Of a stretch of DNA of 64,000 nucleotides, positions 45,435 through 56,147 are shown in pieces. The translations under genes were made by a program, and so were the position numbers. The notes beneath the pieces were generated by a model. The model worked only from the letters and a program-made list of their open reading frames with translations. It was not told the DNA's origin and made no database searches. Position 1 is the first letter of the stretch; each line of letters begins with the position of its first letter. This DNA comes from Cordia subcordata (lineage: Eukaryota > Streptophyta > Magnoliopsida > Boraginales > Cordiaceae), in assembly GCA_028554755.1 (NCBI GenBank), contig JAPTOF010000020.1:9263501-9327500 (forward strand), in the 5' to 3' direction.

Positions 45435-46895
45435 TCTAAAATATTATACTTTTTATCGATATTTACGAAAATATTATACTTTTGGCCGTGTTTTTGAAAA
45501 TATACAAAAGCGTCATGGGCTCATCTCTATGCATTCGCATCATGCCTCCAGACATGTTAAACGCACTACTTACGCCACGTAAGTGCAGTGGTTTTCTGGA
45601 TGCCACGTGGCATATTCTTGGTGCCACGTTGGCTTTTTTACTGCTGATAAATCAATTAATTAATTTAAAATATCTAATTAACAAAATATTGAAAATAAAA
45701 ATTAATTAGGGAAAAAATAAAAAAATAAAACATAACAACAGTAATAAAGATTATAAAAATTATTTAATAAATAATTTAAAAATTATAAAAATAATAAATA
45801 ATAAGTATAATAAAAATAAATAATTTTAAAAATAATAATTAAAAATAAATTAATAACAATAAAAATTATAATCATTGACTAGTTAATTTAATTAATTAAT
45901 AATACATATTAAAAAAAGTGTTTATTCAACTCATGTTGTTTGACATGTTTTATGTATCAGCTTCAACTTTACAGCTTGACTTCTATTAAACTAAGACTTC
46001 TCACATGCAGAAGGAGATGATAAACCCAAAAGAAAAAGAAAAAAATAGCATCTGGTGGTTACAAGGCGCCTCTGGCTCCTACGAGGACACGCAATATTCT
46101 TTTTTTTTTTTGAAGTCTCAAAAGGAGGTCAAAAATTGAGTACAAAGTAATAAAAGAATAAATGCAGTTTCAATCATTTGAGTTGCCTTCTAATTTCTAA
46201 TTAATAGTTAATTAATTAAGTAATAATTTATTTCATTATTTCATTTTTATTAATTAATTTAAATAATTAGTTATTAATTAATTAATTAATTAAAATTAAT
46301 TAATTAAATTAACTAGTTAATCATTATTATTTTTATTATTATTACTTTTTATTTTTAATTAATTTCTAATTATTTTTAAATTAATTTATTCTTATTATTC
46401 TTATTATTTATTTTTTCTACTCTTTAAATTATTTATTAATTAATTTTGATATTATTATTATTTTTATTTTTTTAGTTTTTATTTAATTTATTTTTATTTT
46501 AATATTTCATTAATTAATTGTTTATTTTTCAATTAATTAATTAATTAACATATTGTCAATAAAAAAGCCAACGTGGCACAACGAAAAAGCTACGTGGCAT
46601 CAACAAAATGCTAGCACCTTGTTAAAACACGCCAGCAGGAATGATAAACAGGCCACTGCGCTTACGTGGCATACCATTTGTCAAAGTGGCATACCATTTG
46701 TCAAACATGCCCAGAGGCATGATGCAAATGCCAGTGGCGTGTTACATGCCTGGAGGCATGACGCAAATGCTTATGGCATGTTTCACGTGCCTCGACAGGC
46801 GTGCACATGACGCTTTTGTTATACTTTCAAAAACACAACAAAAAATGTAATATTTTTGTAAGTAATAATAAAAAGTATAATATTTTTTAAAAAAA
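45435..46895. mobile_element. Foldback element with long inverted repeats and G-box-like motifs
   Basis: The left arm (about 45,440-45,690) and right arm (about 46,545-46,890) are inverted copies: 'aaaatattatactttttat', 'gtgtttttgaaa-tata-caaaagcgtcatg', 'gcat-cg-atcatgcctccag-catgt' and 'gtgccacgttggctttttt'. The middle 850 bp is almost pure A/T with 'ttaattaa' repeats. Arms contain several CACGTGGC/ACGTGGCA motifs and a 20-bp tandem 'gtggcataccatttgtcaaa' at about 46,664-46,704. It is probably a MITE or long-TIR Mutator-like element. Exact ends not fixed. The frames at 45482-45709 and 46553-46810 are by-products of the arms. Confidence 0.7.
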
Positions 46896-46919
46896 TCCAC
46901 AAAAATTTATTTATTTATG

Positions 46920-47198
46920 TGTTGATCACAATCTGCAAATTCGTTATATGCTTGTACCTTTTTTGATTGGAGCAATATAAATGATTCTCCCTGTCAGTCA
47001 TCAGTACATTGGCCACCTCTATGGTAATAATTAGGGCTGTGCACTTATCGGGAAAACTCGATCCCTAATTCGAAAAATCAGGTATGGAGAAATTATTTTC
47101 AGAGAATCAGGGAATTGGGGATTAAATATTCGGGAAACGAGTTGGGGATCGGAATAAATTTTTCTATTTGGGAAAAACTCGAAACCCAAAACTTTTTT

Positions 47199-47234
<36 letters not shown>

Positions 47235-48345
47235 TTATGTTATAACATATTGATATAATATATCTTAAGTATTTTAACTCTTTTCTTATATAAATATATA
47301 TGCTAAATATATATTTTGAATTTTAGATTTATAATTATTTTGTTGATGATGATGTTTCTTATCTATTTAGTAGAGCATGTTAGTACTTAGAGCCAGTTTG
47401 GTTTTCCGTTTTAGAGAGCTAAATTGAATTTTAAAATTTAAAAATTCGTTTAAATAAAACAAAGGTGTTTGGTTACATTCAAAAAGTTGGTTTTAATTAA
47501 AAATCAACTGAGTTTTGAGGATAAACAGAGAACTTAAAATTTTTAACTTCTCCATTTGTTTTTTGCTAACGGTGTTTTAATATATTTTTTGGACAAAAAT
47601 ATCTTCTTCAATTTTTCATTATGCTAATAGCCACCCCACTTTTTCCTGTCTCTATTTTAAATAATTTGACATTCTTAGATTCTCATCAAATTGCAATGAT
47701 TTATGGTTTTATTTTTAATAACATATTTTATTTTTATTTTAATATTTTGAATTATAACTATACTTTTTTAAAGAGTTTTTTTCAAACAAATAGAAATATG
47801 AATAAAATAGTATGTTACAGAAAGCAAATAATATTAGTTCAAAATATCTATTTTGGTAATTTAGGCAACTAACAGTTATTTTCAAATGTAAAACCAAACA
47901 CTATCTCATTTGGTAAAAGTTCATTTTACATAAAAATAACCAAATACATTTTCATTTTCACCAAAAGTCCATTTGACTAATAGTTTGTTTTAAAAAGGCC
48001 TTTTTATAAAATTGAATTTCTCAACTGAAAGCCAAACTTGCTCCTAGCAGTAGAATTAGCTAATAGTTGAGACTTGAGAATGTCAAAAGCTATTATGTCA
48101 ATAATAGAATTGGTTTTGAACTTTTTCTTAAAAAAATTCAGGGATTCTCCAATCTCCAATAGTTTTTCTCCATTCCTCATTTTCCCAAATTGCGTTCTTC
48201 AATGGTGAATCGAAGTGGGGAAGGAACAAAATTCCTTCCCTTAAAATTATTTCGGAGAAAAAAATTTTGTTGATTAGAGTAGGGATTCCCCAATAAACAC
48301 CCCTAGTGATAGTCATAATGGATTTCTCTTGTATCCAATAGACTC
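46920..48345 (-). pseudogene. LRK10L ectodomain tail fragment, split by a hAT element
   Basis: Around the hAT insertion, 'ggccacctct-tggt' (47011-47025) and 'gtgatagtcat' (48306-48316) together correspond to the conserved 'CHxRGGQC' end found intact at 63,370-63,400 and 35,790-35,820. Only this tail survives. Confidence 0.6.
47032..48305. mobile_element. hAT element, 1274 bp, in an LRK10L fragment
   Basis: The ends TAGGGCTGTGCAC and the complement of TAGGGGTGTTTAT form a short imperfect inverted repeat. The flanks GTAATAAT (47024-47031) and GTGATAGT (48306-48313) agree in 6 of 8. The uninterrupted relatives read 'gtgacaat' at the site, confirming the insertion point. The subterminal regions are rich in 'ggggaat/attcccc'-like repeats, different from the TAGGGGTGAGCA family. 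Contains a (TA)n run at about 47,196-47,231. No transposase. Confidence 0.75.
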
Positions 48346-48429
48346 ATATCAGTGTATAAAAAAAATTGTAACAAGAGTAACATACTAAACTGCTTTACAA
48401 AAATAGACTGGAATAAATATTAGAGATAT

Positions 48430-49500
48430 TACATTATTTGCATAACTGAGGATTCAACTGGTGATCGAGAGGGAGAATATAAAAAAGGCTTGGGAGGAAT
48501 TTGCAAGGATTCCAAATTCCCTTCCAACATTTCCATGACGTTAGTCATTGATAGTCAACTTGATGGATTTGTTTGTATATACCACAAGCTCACTACTATC
48601 ATCTTTCTTGCCTTCTCATTATCTTCTTCATCTAAAATTCCATCAAGTCCAAGCTCTTGGTTTAGTTCGAGCTGCTTGTAGATCCAATACAGATAGTATA
48701 TCTCTCTCGTATGATCGACTTCAACATCGATATTCTTTCTTTCTCCAACCATTTCTAAAATCATCATGCCATAACTATATACATCTGATTTATGAGAGAC
48801 CCTGCCAAATGTTCTGCAAATAACTTCTAGAGCAATATACCCAATAGTACCTCGAGCACCCAATACAGACACATTGCTTGTCACCAAGAAGAATTTTATG
48901 CGGCTTTATGTCAAAGTGTATATTTGAATGTTACAACCACAATGTAAATACTCTAATCCTTGAGCAATCCCAATTGCAATTTTGGACAATGTTTGCCATC
49001 CCAATTGGCGATTTAGCAATAACTCTTTCTCGTTGATAAACTTTTCAAGGGATCCATTAGGCATGAACTTATAGATTGAAGCTTGTTTGTTTGTGCTCAA
49101 AATAGAAACCAAAAAGCTGGACAATATTAACATGAGATGTCCTGCTAATACTTGCCACCTCATTGATAAATTCTTCGCTATTTCCCTTTGTCACATCTAA
49201 GATCTTTACTGCAACAAGGCTACCATCTTGAAGTTTTCCTTTGTATACAAAACAATACCCTCCTTGACCAAGTCTAATCATGAAAGAGCTTGTCATTTTC
49301 TTAACATCTGAATAATCGTACCTTTTGGGAGCAAATGACCCATAGTTGTTTAAAAAGGATTTCACATTTTGGCATTTGTCTATCTTGAAATTGTAAGAGA
49401 AGTATTTCCTTTTATCGTAAATTAGAATCTTGAGTAGCATTGCAACTCCACCAACAAAGACAACTGCAATTAGTAAAGAAAATAATGTTATGAAGTGCAA
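48430..49500 (-). pseudogene. LRK10L kinase exon, pseudogene copy 2
   Basis: Frame 49500-49069 has the membrane span and N-lobe (glycine loop changed to [11 protein letters not shown] kept). A frameshift moves to 49163-48906 (MPNGSLEKFI...GLEYLHCG). A second shift follows. A deletion of about 63 bp at about 48,885 removes DEDFSP-K-SDFG and the segment after it. The C-lobe (48887-48555) ends early at a stop after NPSS. Loss of the DFG metal-binding Asp alone would abolish catalysis. Confidence 0.88.
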
Positions 49501-50083
49501 GAATATAACCTTGTATTATGCACATAAGTCATGCATTTATATTTGAATATGCTAAGCAATAATGTTTAGTAACAACAAAGATGCTTAGAAAAAGTCACAT
49601 TCTGTGACTTCCTTCACCAAGAATAAACCAAAACGACAAGAACTATTAAATTGCTGGTAGGATAAATTTTAGTGCCACAGAAATTACTGTCGCATTTGCT
49701 TGACAATTTATGCATATAAACTATAGTTATATAGAGAATCCTTCATAAGTTGAATAAAATTACGTGAAAAGCCTCTTAAAGATCTTGTATATAAGTATAT
49801 AACCAGTATAAACTAGTATATATAGAAACTTATTGAAGGTTTTGCTTGAACCAATGTCTACCTATGCCAGAATAACAAGCTTATAATTTTCGAGTTCTAA
49901 GTCACCGTTGGGGATTGGTCGAGGGACTATGGTCAATCCCTTCAAATAAAGGGGAAAGAAAATTAAGAAAGAAAGAAAAAGAAAACAATCAAGCCAAGCT
50001 TATGAGTTCCTAAGAACAATCAATGTTAAAACAATCCTTTTTCATTATTGACAAAGTAAATGTGTTCAATTTAATTGGGATGC

Positions 50084-50208
50084 TTAAAACCTTGATACTG
50101 AAATGAAAAAGAACGACTGCACCTCCTTTAAGAAAATAAATCAATATACTTAAAACCTTGATACTGAAATGAAAAAGAACAACTGCACCTCCTTGTAGAA
50201 AATAAATC
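50084..50208. repeat. Tandem duplication of about 62-65 bp
   Basis: 'cttaaaaccttgatactgaa' through 'ctgcacctcctt-agaaaata' occurs twice in direct succession. Single copies exist at 37,766-37,818. It lies inside a duplicated LRK10L intron. Confidence 0.85.
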
Positions 50209-50529
50209 ACTAAATGCAGAAACAGTCATGGTCATATGAAATTGTATCTATACCTGCGCCAAGAATCGGGCAAAGCTTATAGGTCTTCGAGTTCGAGTCA
50301 CCACTACTGTCAATCCCTTCAAATAAAGGGGAGAGAAAAGACAGAAAGGGGAAAAAATGTAAAGAAAGAATCAGGCCAAGCCTATGATTTCCTATAGAAT
50401 AATCAAACTAAAGAATGATATTCATTATTGAGAAAGTAAATTGGTTCAATTTAATTAGGATTGAAATGGAAAAGATCAACTACATCATACCATAACTATA
50501 TACATCAGAATTATATGAATATGCCTATA

Positions 50530-51123
50530 CCTTCATAGCATTTGAATTTATTCATCCAGTCAGTTAGACATCGACCACCTCTGTGGTGACCATCAGAACA
50601 ATTAGCAGAAACATTCATCTGATCTCAAATTTGTCAGCCAGTGAACCAAACAGGTTGTGATTCAAATGTGGATCGTGGTGTGCTAATGGCAATTGAATAA
50701 TTGAGCACTAGGAGTACTTCTGTTATATGGATTTTTAAAGTATAAATTGAAGCCATGTAGATTTTCACATTGGTTGAACTTCTGATTACCGTGAACTTGT
50801 TGATCTAATGTCAGGTGATCACTCGATTAGGTCATTAGAGTGACACTTGAACAATGTGATGTTGGGTGAGACTAGCGTAAACGATATTGAAGAAGTGTTT
50901 AGTATTTGAAGAAGGGAAAGCTCATCTCTCCAACACTTCCACATTCAAATGACTCACTGCATTTAGCCTCGGATTTGTATTTCTCCCCTGGAGTGAAGAG
51001 AAAGATGAGAAGATGTGAAACAACAAACGAAAATACACAAGAGGAAACAGCCATAGAGATGAACTTTCCCCATTCAGCATTACGAGTGAAAAGAATAGCA
51101 ACAAGAAGAAATATGAATAGCAT
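50530..51123 (-). pseudogene. LRK10L ectodomain exon, pseudogene copy 2
   Basis: The frame 51123-50899 has a signal-peptide-like start and the CSESFECGSVGEMSFPFFK block. The middle (PPDCGL to LSHLNTS) is deleted at about 50,898. Degraded C-terminal parts follow to about 50,530 ('ggtggtcgatgtc' in the RGGQC region). It is the ectodomain partner of the kinase pseudogene at 48430-49500. Confidence 0.75.
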
Positions 51124-51129
51124 TATCTA

Positions 51130-52000
51130 TTAATCATCAATGTTGTAATCTATACGTTTGTTTTATCTGTTCAACGTGCAAGTTGACTAGTTTGAAAAAC
51201 ACTAAAAACTAATATGAATTTTTTGTCCTCAAATAATAGGGATTAATTTGACTGTCTTTGTGAAATATTTAAGACTAATATAAATGTTTTTAAGTAATAA
51301 GAATTAATTTGATTATATTTGTGAAGCATTAAGGACTAATTTGAATGTTCTTATGAAATATTGAAGACTACTTTAAATATTTTGAAATAATAAGGACCAA
51401 TTTAAGAAAAATAAAAAAAATAATATAAACTAATTTTGAAAATTTTCCTATGTTTGTACAACAAGCAAGTTGACTTAGAAAAAAAAAAAACAAAAGTTGA
51501 CTTTGAAATCATTATTTATTTTTTGTGATAATAAGACATCATTCTTTTCTTAATATTTTTTTTGATCGTGGGTAGCGACTTTTCCAAAAAAATCGTTGCC
51601 TATGCACATGGGTTTTTTATTTAAAAAATGTCATAAGTAACGATTTTAATCAAAATATCCTCTTTACAAGTTAAACTTTTATATCAACTTTCTATTTTAC
51701 TAATATCAAAATCTTCAATGTTTTTCCATGAATGATTAGACAACACATACTTGTAGATCATATCTGCATACAACTGTAATTCCTTTTTCCAAAACTAAAA
51801 TTATAGGATAACTTGGCTTTTCACTCCATACTCTTAGTTCTTTAGGGTTGCAAAACTGTTACAGCCACAAAATAAACAAACAGAATTCCTAGCTAGCTAA
51901 GGGAATAGAATGGAAAAGATATAACTAATACTAACTAATTTGTACACTTGACCATTCATCTGATGATCGAGAAGGAGAATCTAAGTAGGGCTTGGGAGGA
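51130..52000. other. Intergenic region with a degenerate tandem repeat
   Basis: About 51,190-51,440 repeats 'aggactaatttgaatgtt-tt-tgaa' four times with roughly 60-bp spacing and growing divergence. The inverse motif flanks the MITE at 40,385-40,446 and 40,986-41,030. No gene. Confidence 0.6.
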
Positions 52001-52555
52001 ATTTGCTAAGATTCCAGGTTCCCTTCCAACATTTCAACCACCTTAGTCATTGATAGTCGAGTTGAGGGATTTGTTTGTATGCACCACAAGCTCGCCATAA
52101 TCATCTTTCTTGCCTTCTCATTATCTTTTTTATTCGAAATTCCATCAAATTCAAGTTCTTCGTTCAATTCAAGTTGTTTGTAGATCCAATGCGGATAGTA
52201 TAACCCACTGGTGTGATTGTCATCTCCAACATCGACATTCTTCCTTCCTCTAACCATTTTTAGAATCATCACGCCATAGCTATAGACATCTGACTTATGA
52301 GAGACCATTACAAATGATTTTTAAACAACCTTTGCAGCAATATATCCAATTGTCCCTTGTGGACCTAATATTGATACACTACTCACTATCCTTGTACATA
52401 ATTTAGAAAGTCCGAATCAGAAATTTTCGGACAAAATACTTTGTCGAGAAGAATGTTATGAGGTTTTATGCCGAAGTGTATATTTTGAGTATTACGACCA
52501 CGGTGCAAATACTCTAATCCCCGAGCAATTCCTACGCAATTTTGTACAATGTTTG

Positions 52556-53860
52556 TGTGGGTGCAAATATCTTAAGAGCAGGGGTGAATTAAGATATAAT
52601 TACTAAATTTCATTTTTAAAAAATTTACAAAAAATCAACAATGTCTTTCAAATAATATATCAAACACAATATAATCAATTTAAACAAGTATGATAATAAG
52701 TGTATAAGGAGATGAGAGACAAACGATTTAAGGTGATTTAGCCCAGCCTACGTTCACCGCCCAAGGATGCTCCTCTTAAGACTTCAACAATCTTCACTAT
52801 AATGCTTCTTCAAATCTTAGTGAAGCAAGAACCAAGTTTTTACACCTCTTTGAATCCCAACTTCAAAGAATCCAAGAAAATCACTCTTTAGGATTTCCCC
52901 ACACTTTTACAAGCTTTAAAGAATTTGATCTCGCTAGATTTTAGATCTCAAAGTGTGTATATATACAAGGAATAAGAAAAGATGTAATCTGGAATTTTCT
53001 TCAAGAAAAAGATATAGCAAATGAGTAAGCTCTTGAAAGCTCAAATATATTGCAAGAATGGCTCAAAAGCTTGATTGAATGATAATAACAATTTTGCATA
53101 CTTCACTTGATAAATTAAATGTGTAGTGAGTGAGTATTTAAAGAGATTTTGGGGGTTAGAGATTTGGTAGGTGAAGAAATGAGGAATAATAAGCCAGAAC
53201 GGTAATAAACGACTAGTGCATTTATTACAGCAGCCTGTTTAGCTGGTCGACCGGCTGGGTCGTCCGGCTTGCACTTAACCCTCTCTGACTAGGCCGGATG
53301 CCTTAGCCGGTCGACCGACAAAGGGGTCCGGCTTTTTCCTTCATTCTCTGTCTTGGCCGGGCGATCTACCCAGGTCAGCCGATCGACCGGCTGGGGCGTC
53401 CGGCCACTCCAAAAAGTGAAATAAAGCCAAACTTTTGCAAAAAAATATTTCAAGTGCAATTTTCACAACTCCAAATCATTTTGAGATATTTTGTAAATGC
53501 ATGTTATGACTTGAAACACCCCAAAAACATATTTTTACTTTATGTGTGTATTCAAATTCATTTGTGCCTATGTGAAATCAAATGTGCAAGAGTTTAAAAA
53601 TTTATTTGAACAATGAAGAAGAGAGTTTAAGCCAAACATATACAATATTTAGGCATTTCACAAAAGAGCAAGAAAGAAAAGAATGTCCGGTACCCCTTAT
53701 GACATCTCTTCTCTTCCTTATGCCTTCTCATCTTCTTGTTCCTTAAATAATGCATTTTGCACATCTTCTTCCATCTTTCAAAGCATCTACTGACATTTAA
53801 GTACTTATTTTCGCATATAAATTTTTATCATCAAAACTAATAACAAGTATTTAGCCAACA
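52556..53860 (-). repeat. 3' LTR of the Sirevirus
   Basis: 1305 bp. Contains a GC-rich block at about 53,225-53,405 with repeated 'ccggtcgaccgg'-type palindromes. The other LTR has a deletion of roughly 24 bp here and many transitions. Confidence 0.93.
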
Positions 53861-54220
53861 ATCTCCCCCTTTTTTATGATGACAAATTTTCAAGATATGA
53901 GCAAAGGTACTCTCCCTTAATATATGCATTCCTTTTTCAAATAAAACGTATTTGGGAAAATACTCCCCGTACCAAATTTAACTTATGCATATTTTGGAAG
54001 TAATAAAAAAAATCTCAAAATCAACTATCATGCAAATTAATCATCCAAAAATGCTCACAAGTGTATCATCATATAATTATCCAACTAGGTGAGCTATATC
54101 AGTTTCACTTTACCAGTAAAATCATCATTAGTAGATCAAATAGCAATGTTAAATAGCAAATCAACTTCTCCTTCCCCTTTTCTTCTTTGCTCCCTTTTCT
54201 TGTTCTTTCTCCCTTTTTTG
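53861..54220 (-). other. Polypurine tract and upstream purine-rich repeats
   Basis: The main tract is AAAAAAGGGGGAGAT next to the 3' LTR (53861-53876). At about 54,172-54,216 are further minus-strand runs of the type AAAAGGGGAAGG, AAAAGGGAGC and AAAAAAGGGAGAAAG. Multiple polypurine copies before the 3' LTR have been described for Sireviruses. Confidence 0.7.
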
Positions 54221-54401
54221 ACATTATCAAAAAGTTTATAGGCAAGCAGAAAGAAAATGAAAGTTAAGATAGTAGAACAAATCCATACGATTAGTCAAAG
54301 AAAAAAGTGAACAAAACAATACGATTAGTTAAGAGATTTAAAAGCAACTAGTGAACTAAAAATGTTTTCTAATGCTAAAAACGAGTTTTTGAATATAAAA
54401 A

Positions 54402-55854
54402 TCAGGGTGCTTGATCAGGGTGATCTTTAAAGTACTTCTTCATGTCAGAACGCATACTGGCTATTTTCGAATCAATGTGTTCCCTCCAGAGAATGAGCTC
54501 ATTCCATTGGTTCGTCATTATAGTTTTCATTTCTCCCATCCTTATGTTTAAGGCCTGCAGCTGTGAAAGAATCTGAGCCATCATCAAGGGGTCTTCTTGT
54601 TGACCCATTAAGCTAGACCCTATACCTTGTCGAATCTCTACTTGGCGTTACTCATCAATGTACCCCCTGTGCCCTTGATTCTCTCATCACTCGCCTAAAA
54701 GTAGCTTCCTCAGGATCTGCCTCTTCTTCAAAGGTACTAACAACTATGGGTATTGTTCCTGGTATGCCTATGTCAGCGTCTCCCTCAAGTTTTGGCCCTA
54801 TATCTTCTTCTAATGTTATGTCTATTCCCTCAAGTATATCATCAAGTTTTTGTGCATCAAGCTAATAGACAGGATTAATGAAAGTAGTGCCCTTCTTAGT
54901 TCTATTCTTAATTGCTGCCTGAGTGCTTTGGGGTAAATTTTTGAAAGTTTCTCTGTTGATAGCCTCCTGATTGTACCAGTAGATACCCATGAAATTCATA
55001 TATAACATATCAAAGTTCCAGGCAAACTCTCTATATAGAGTATTCGAAGAGATTCTGAAGTGTGAAAAAATATGCATCAAGGCCATACCATATCCAAGAG
55101 TAGTAGTTTTTCCTCCATCCTTTCCACTAATATGTAGCATGTGTTGAAGAATTAGGAAAGGCAATGCTATATTAGTTTTATTCCTGAGGCTATAGTAAAT
55201 GTAAGCATCCATAACCAGAATTTTTCCATCATTAATGTTCCTAGGGAGAATTACTTCACTAATGATTTTAAAGGCAATTCTCATATTGAAATTAACATCC
55301 CTCAATAATGGAAGAATTAAATATGGAGTCTTAAGTCCTACATCCTTCCACATATATTTTATAACCTCTCCCGGAATGCCAGTCTTCTTGATTCCTTTTG
55401 GCCAACCTTGACTATTATAATGTCTTTCTCCATCAATAGGTATATGAAAAATTTCTTACAAGGTTTCCTCCTTAAGCACAAAATTTACTCCACACACAGT
55501 TGAAGTTAACTCAAGTTTCAGACTCCTACTATGTATTTCAAGATTCTCATATAATTTTATCACCAATTTATCTTGAACATCACAATGTAGATGCATAAAC
55601 ATAAACCAATCATCAAATAGTGACAGAACATCGGTGTCAGCAAAATCTGAGTCAACGAGATATTTACTGTACAATATCGAATGCTTCCCTTGAATCTTTG
55701 ATGCCGGAAGTGGTGGTGGTGAAGGAGATCGTGTTCTTGCCCTTTTTCCTTTTCTTCCACATTCTTGGCCTTTAGTCCTCAAATTCACCATGATTTTGCG
55801 TTGTTTTTGGAAGATTGAATCGGTGAAAACTTGTTTTTTGAAGTGGGAAATCAA
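54402..55854 (-). pseudogene. Sirevirus env-like region
   Basis: Downstream of RNase H on the minus strand. 55854-55456 starts with a basic/proline-rich leader, then SLFDDWFMFMHLHC. 55353-54862 has ILPRNINDGKILVMDAYIYY and ALPFLILQHMLHI, recognisable as the 'putative plant transposon protein' domain found in the third ORF of Sireviruses and Athila-type Gypsy elements. 54608-54402 is a methionine-rich coiled coil. No clear membrane span or signal peptide was seen. The role in plants is unproven. Described only as found here, broken by stops. Confidence 0.75.
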
Positions 55855-56147
55855 GATATAGGAAGAATTTTGGAAAAACTTGGTTGGAAATTGAAGAATT
55901 AAGAATGGGTTTGAGAGAATTTTTTTTGCCTAGGGTAAAAAAAATTGGGAGATTTTGAGTGAATTTGGGGTTATAACCCCTAATTTTAACCTTGTCCACT
56001 GGCTAGGTCTACCAGCAGGATCAGAGAGCACAAAAAAATTTTCTTTTTAGTCGGACGCCTTACAGCTTTAGCTGGTTGACCGGTTTGGTTAGAAAGTACA
56101 AAAATGCGTATTTTTCGTGCCCAAGACATAAAAACTATGTGTGTATT

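Noticed and set aside
45482..46810. Small plus-strand ORFs in the foldback arms as genes
   Set aside because: Both lie in the inverted repeat arms and are explained by them. They show no domain and would not be expected to be coding in both copies.
41030..47235. AT/TAC and TA microsatellites as special structures
   Set aside because: Simple-sequence runs at 41,037-41,112 and 47,196-47,231 are ordinary for AT-rich plant DNA and lie in repeats.
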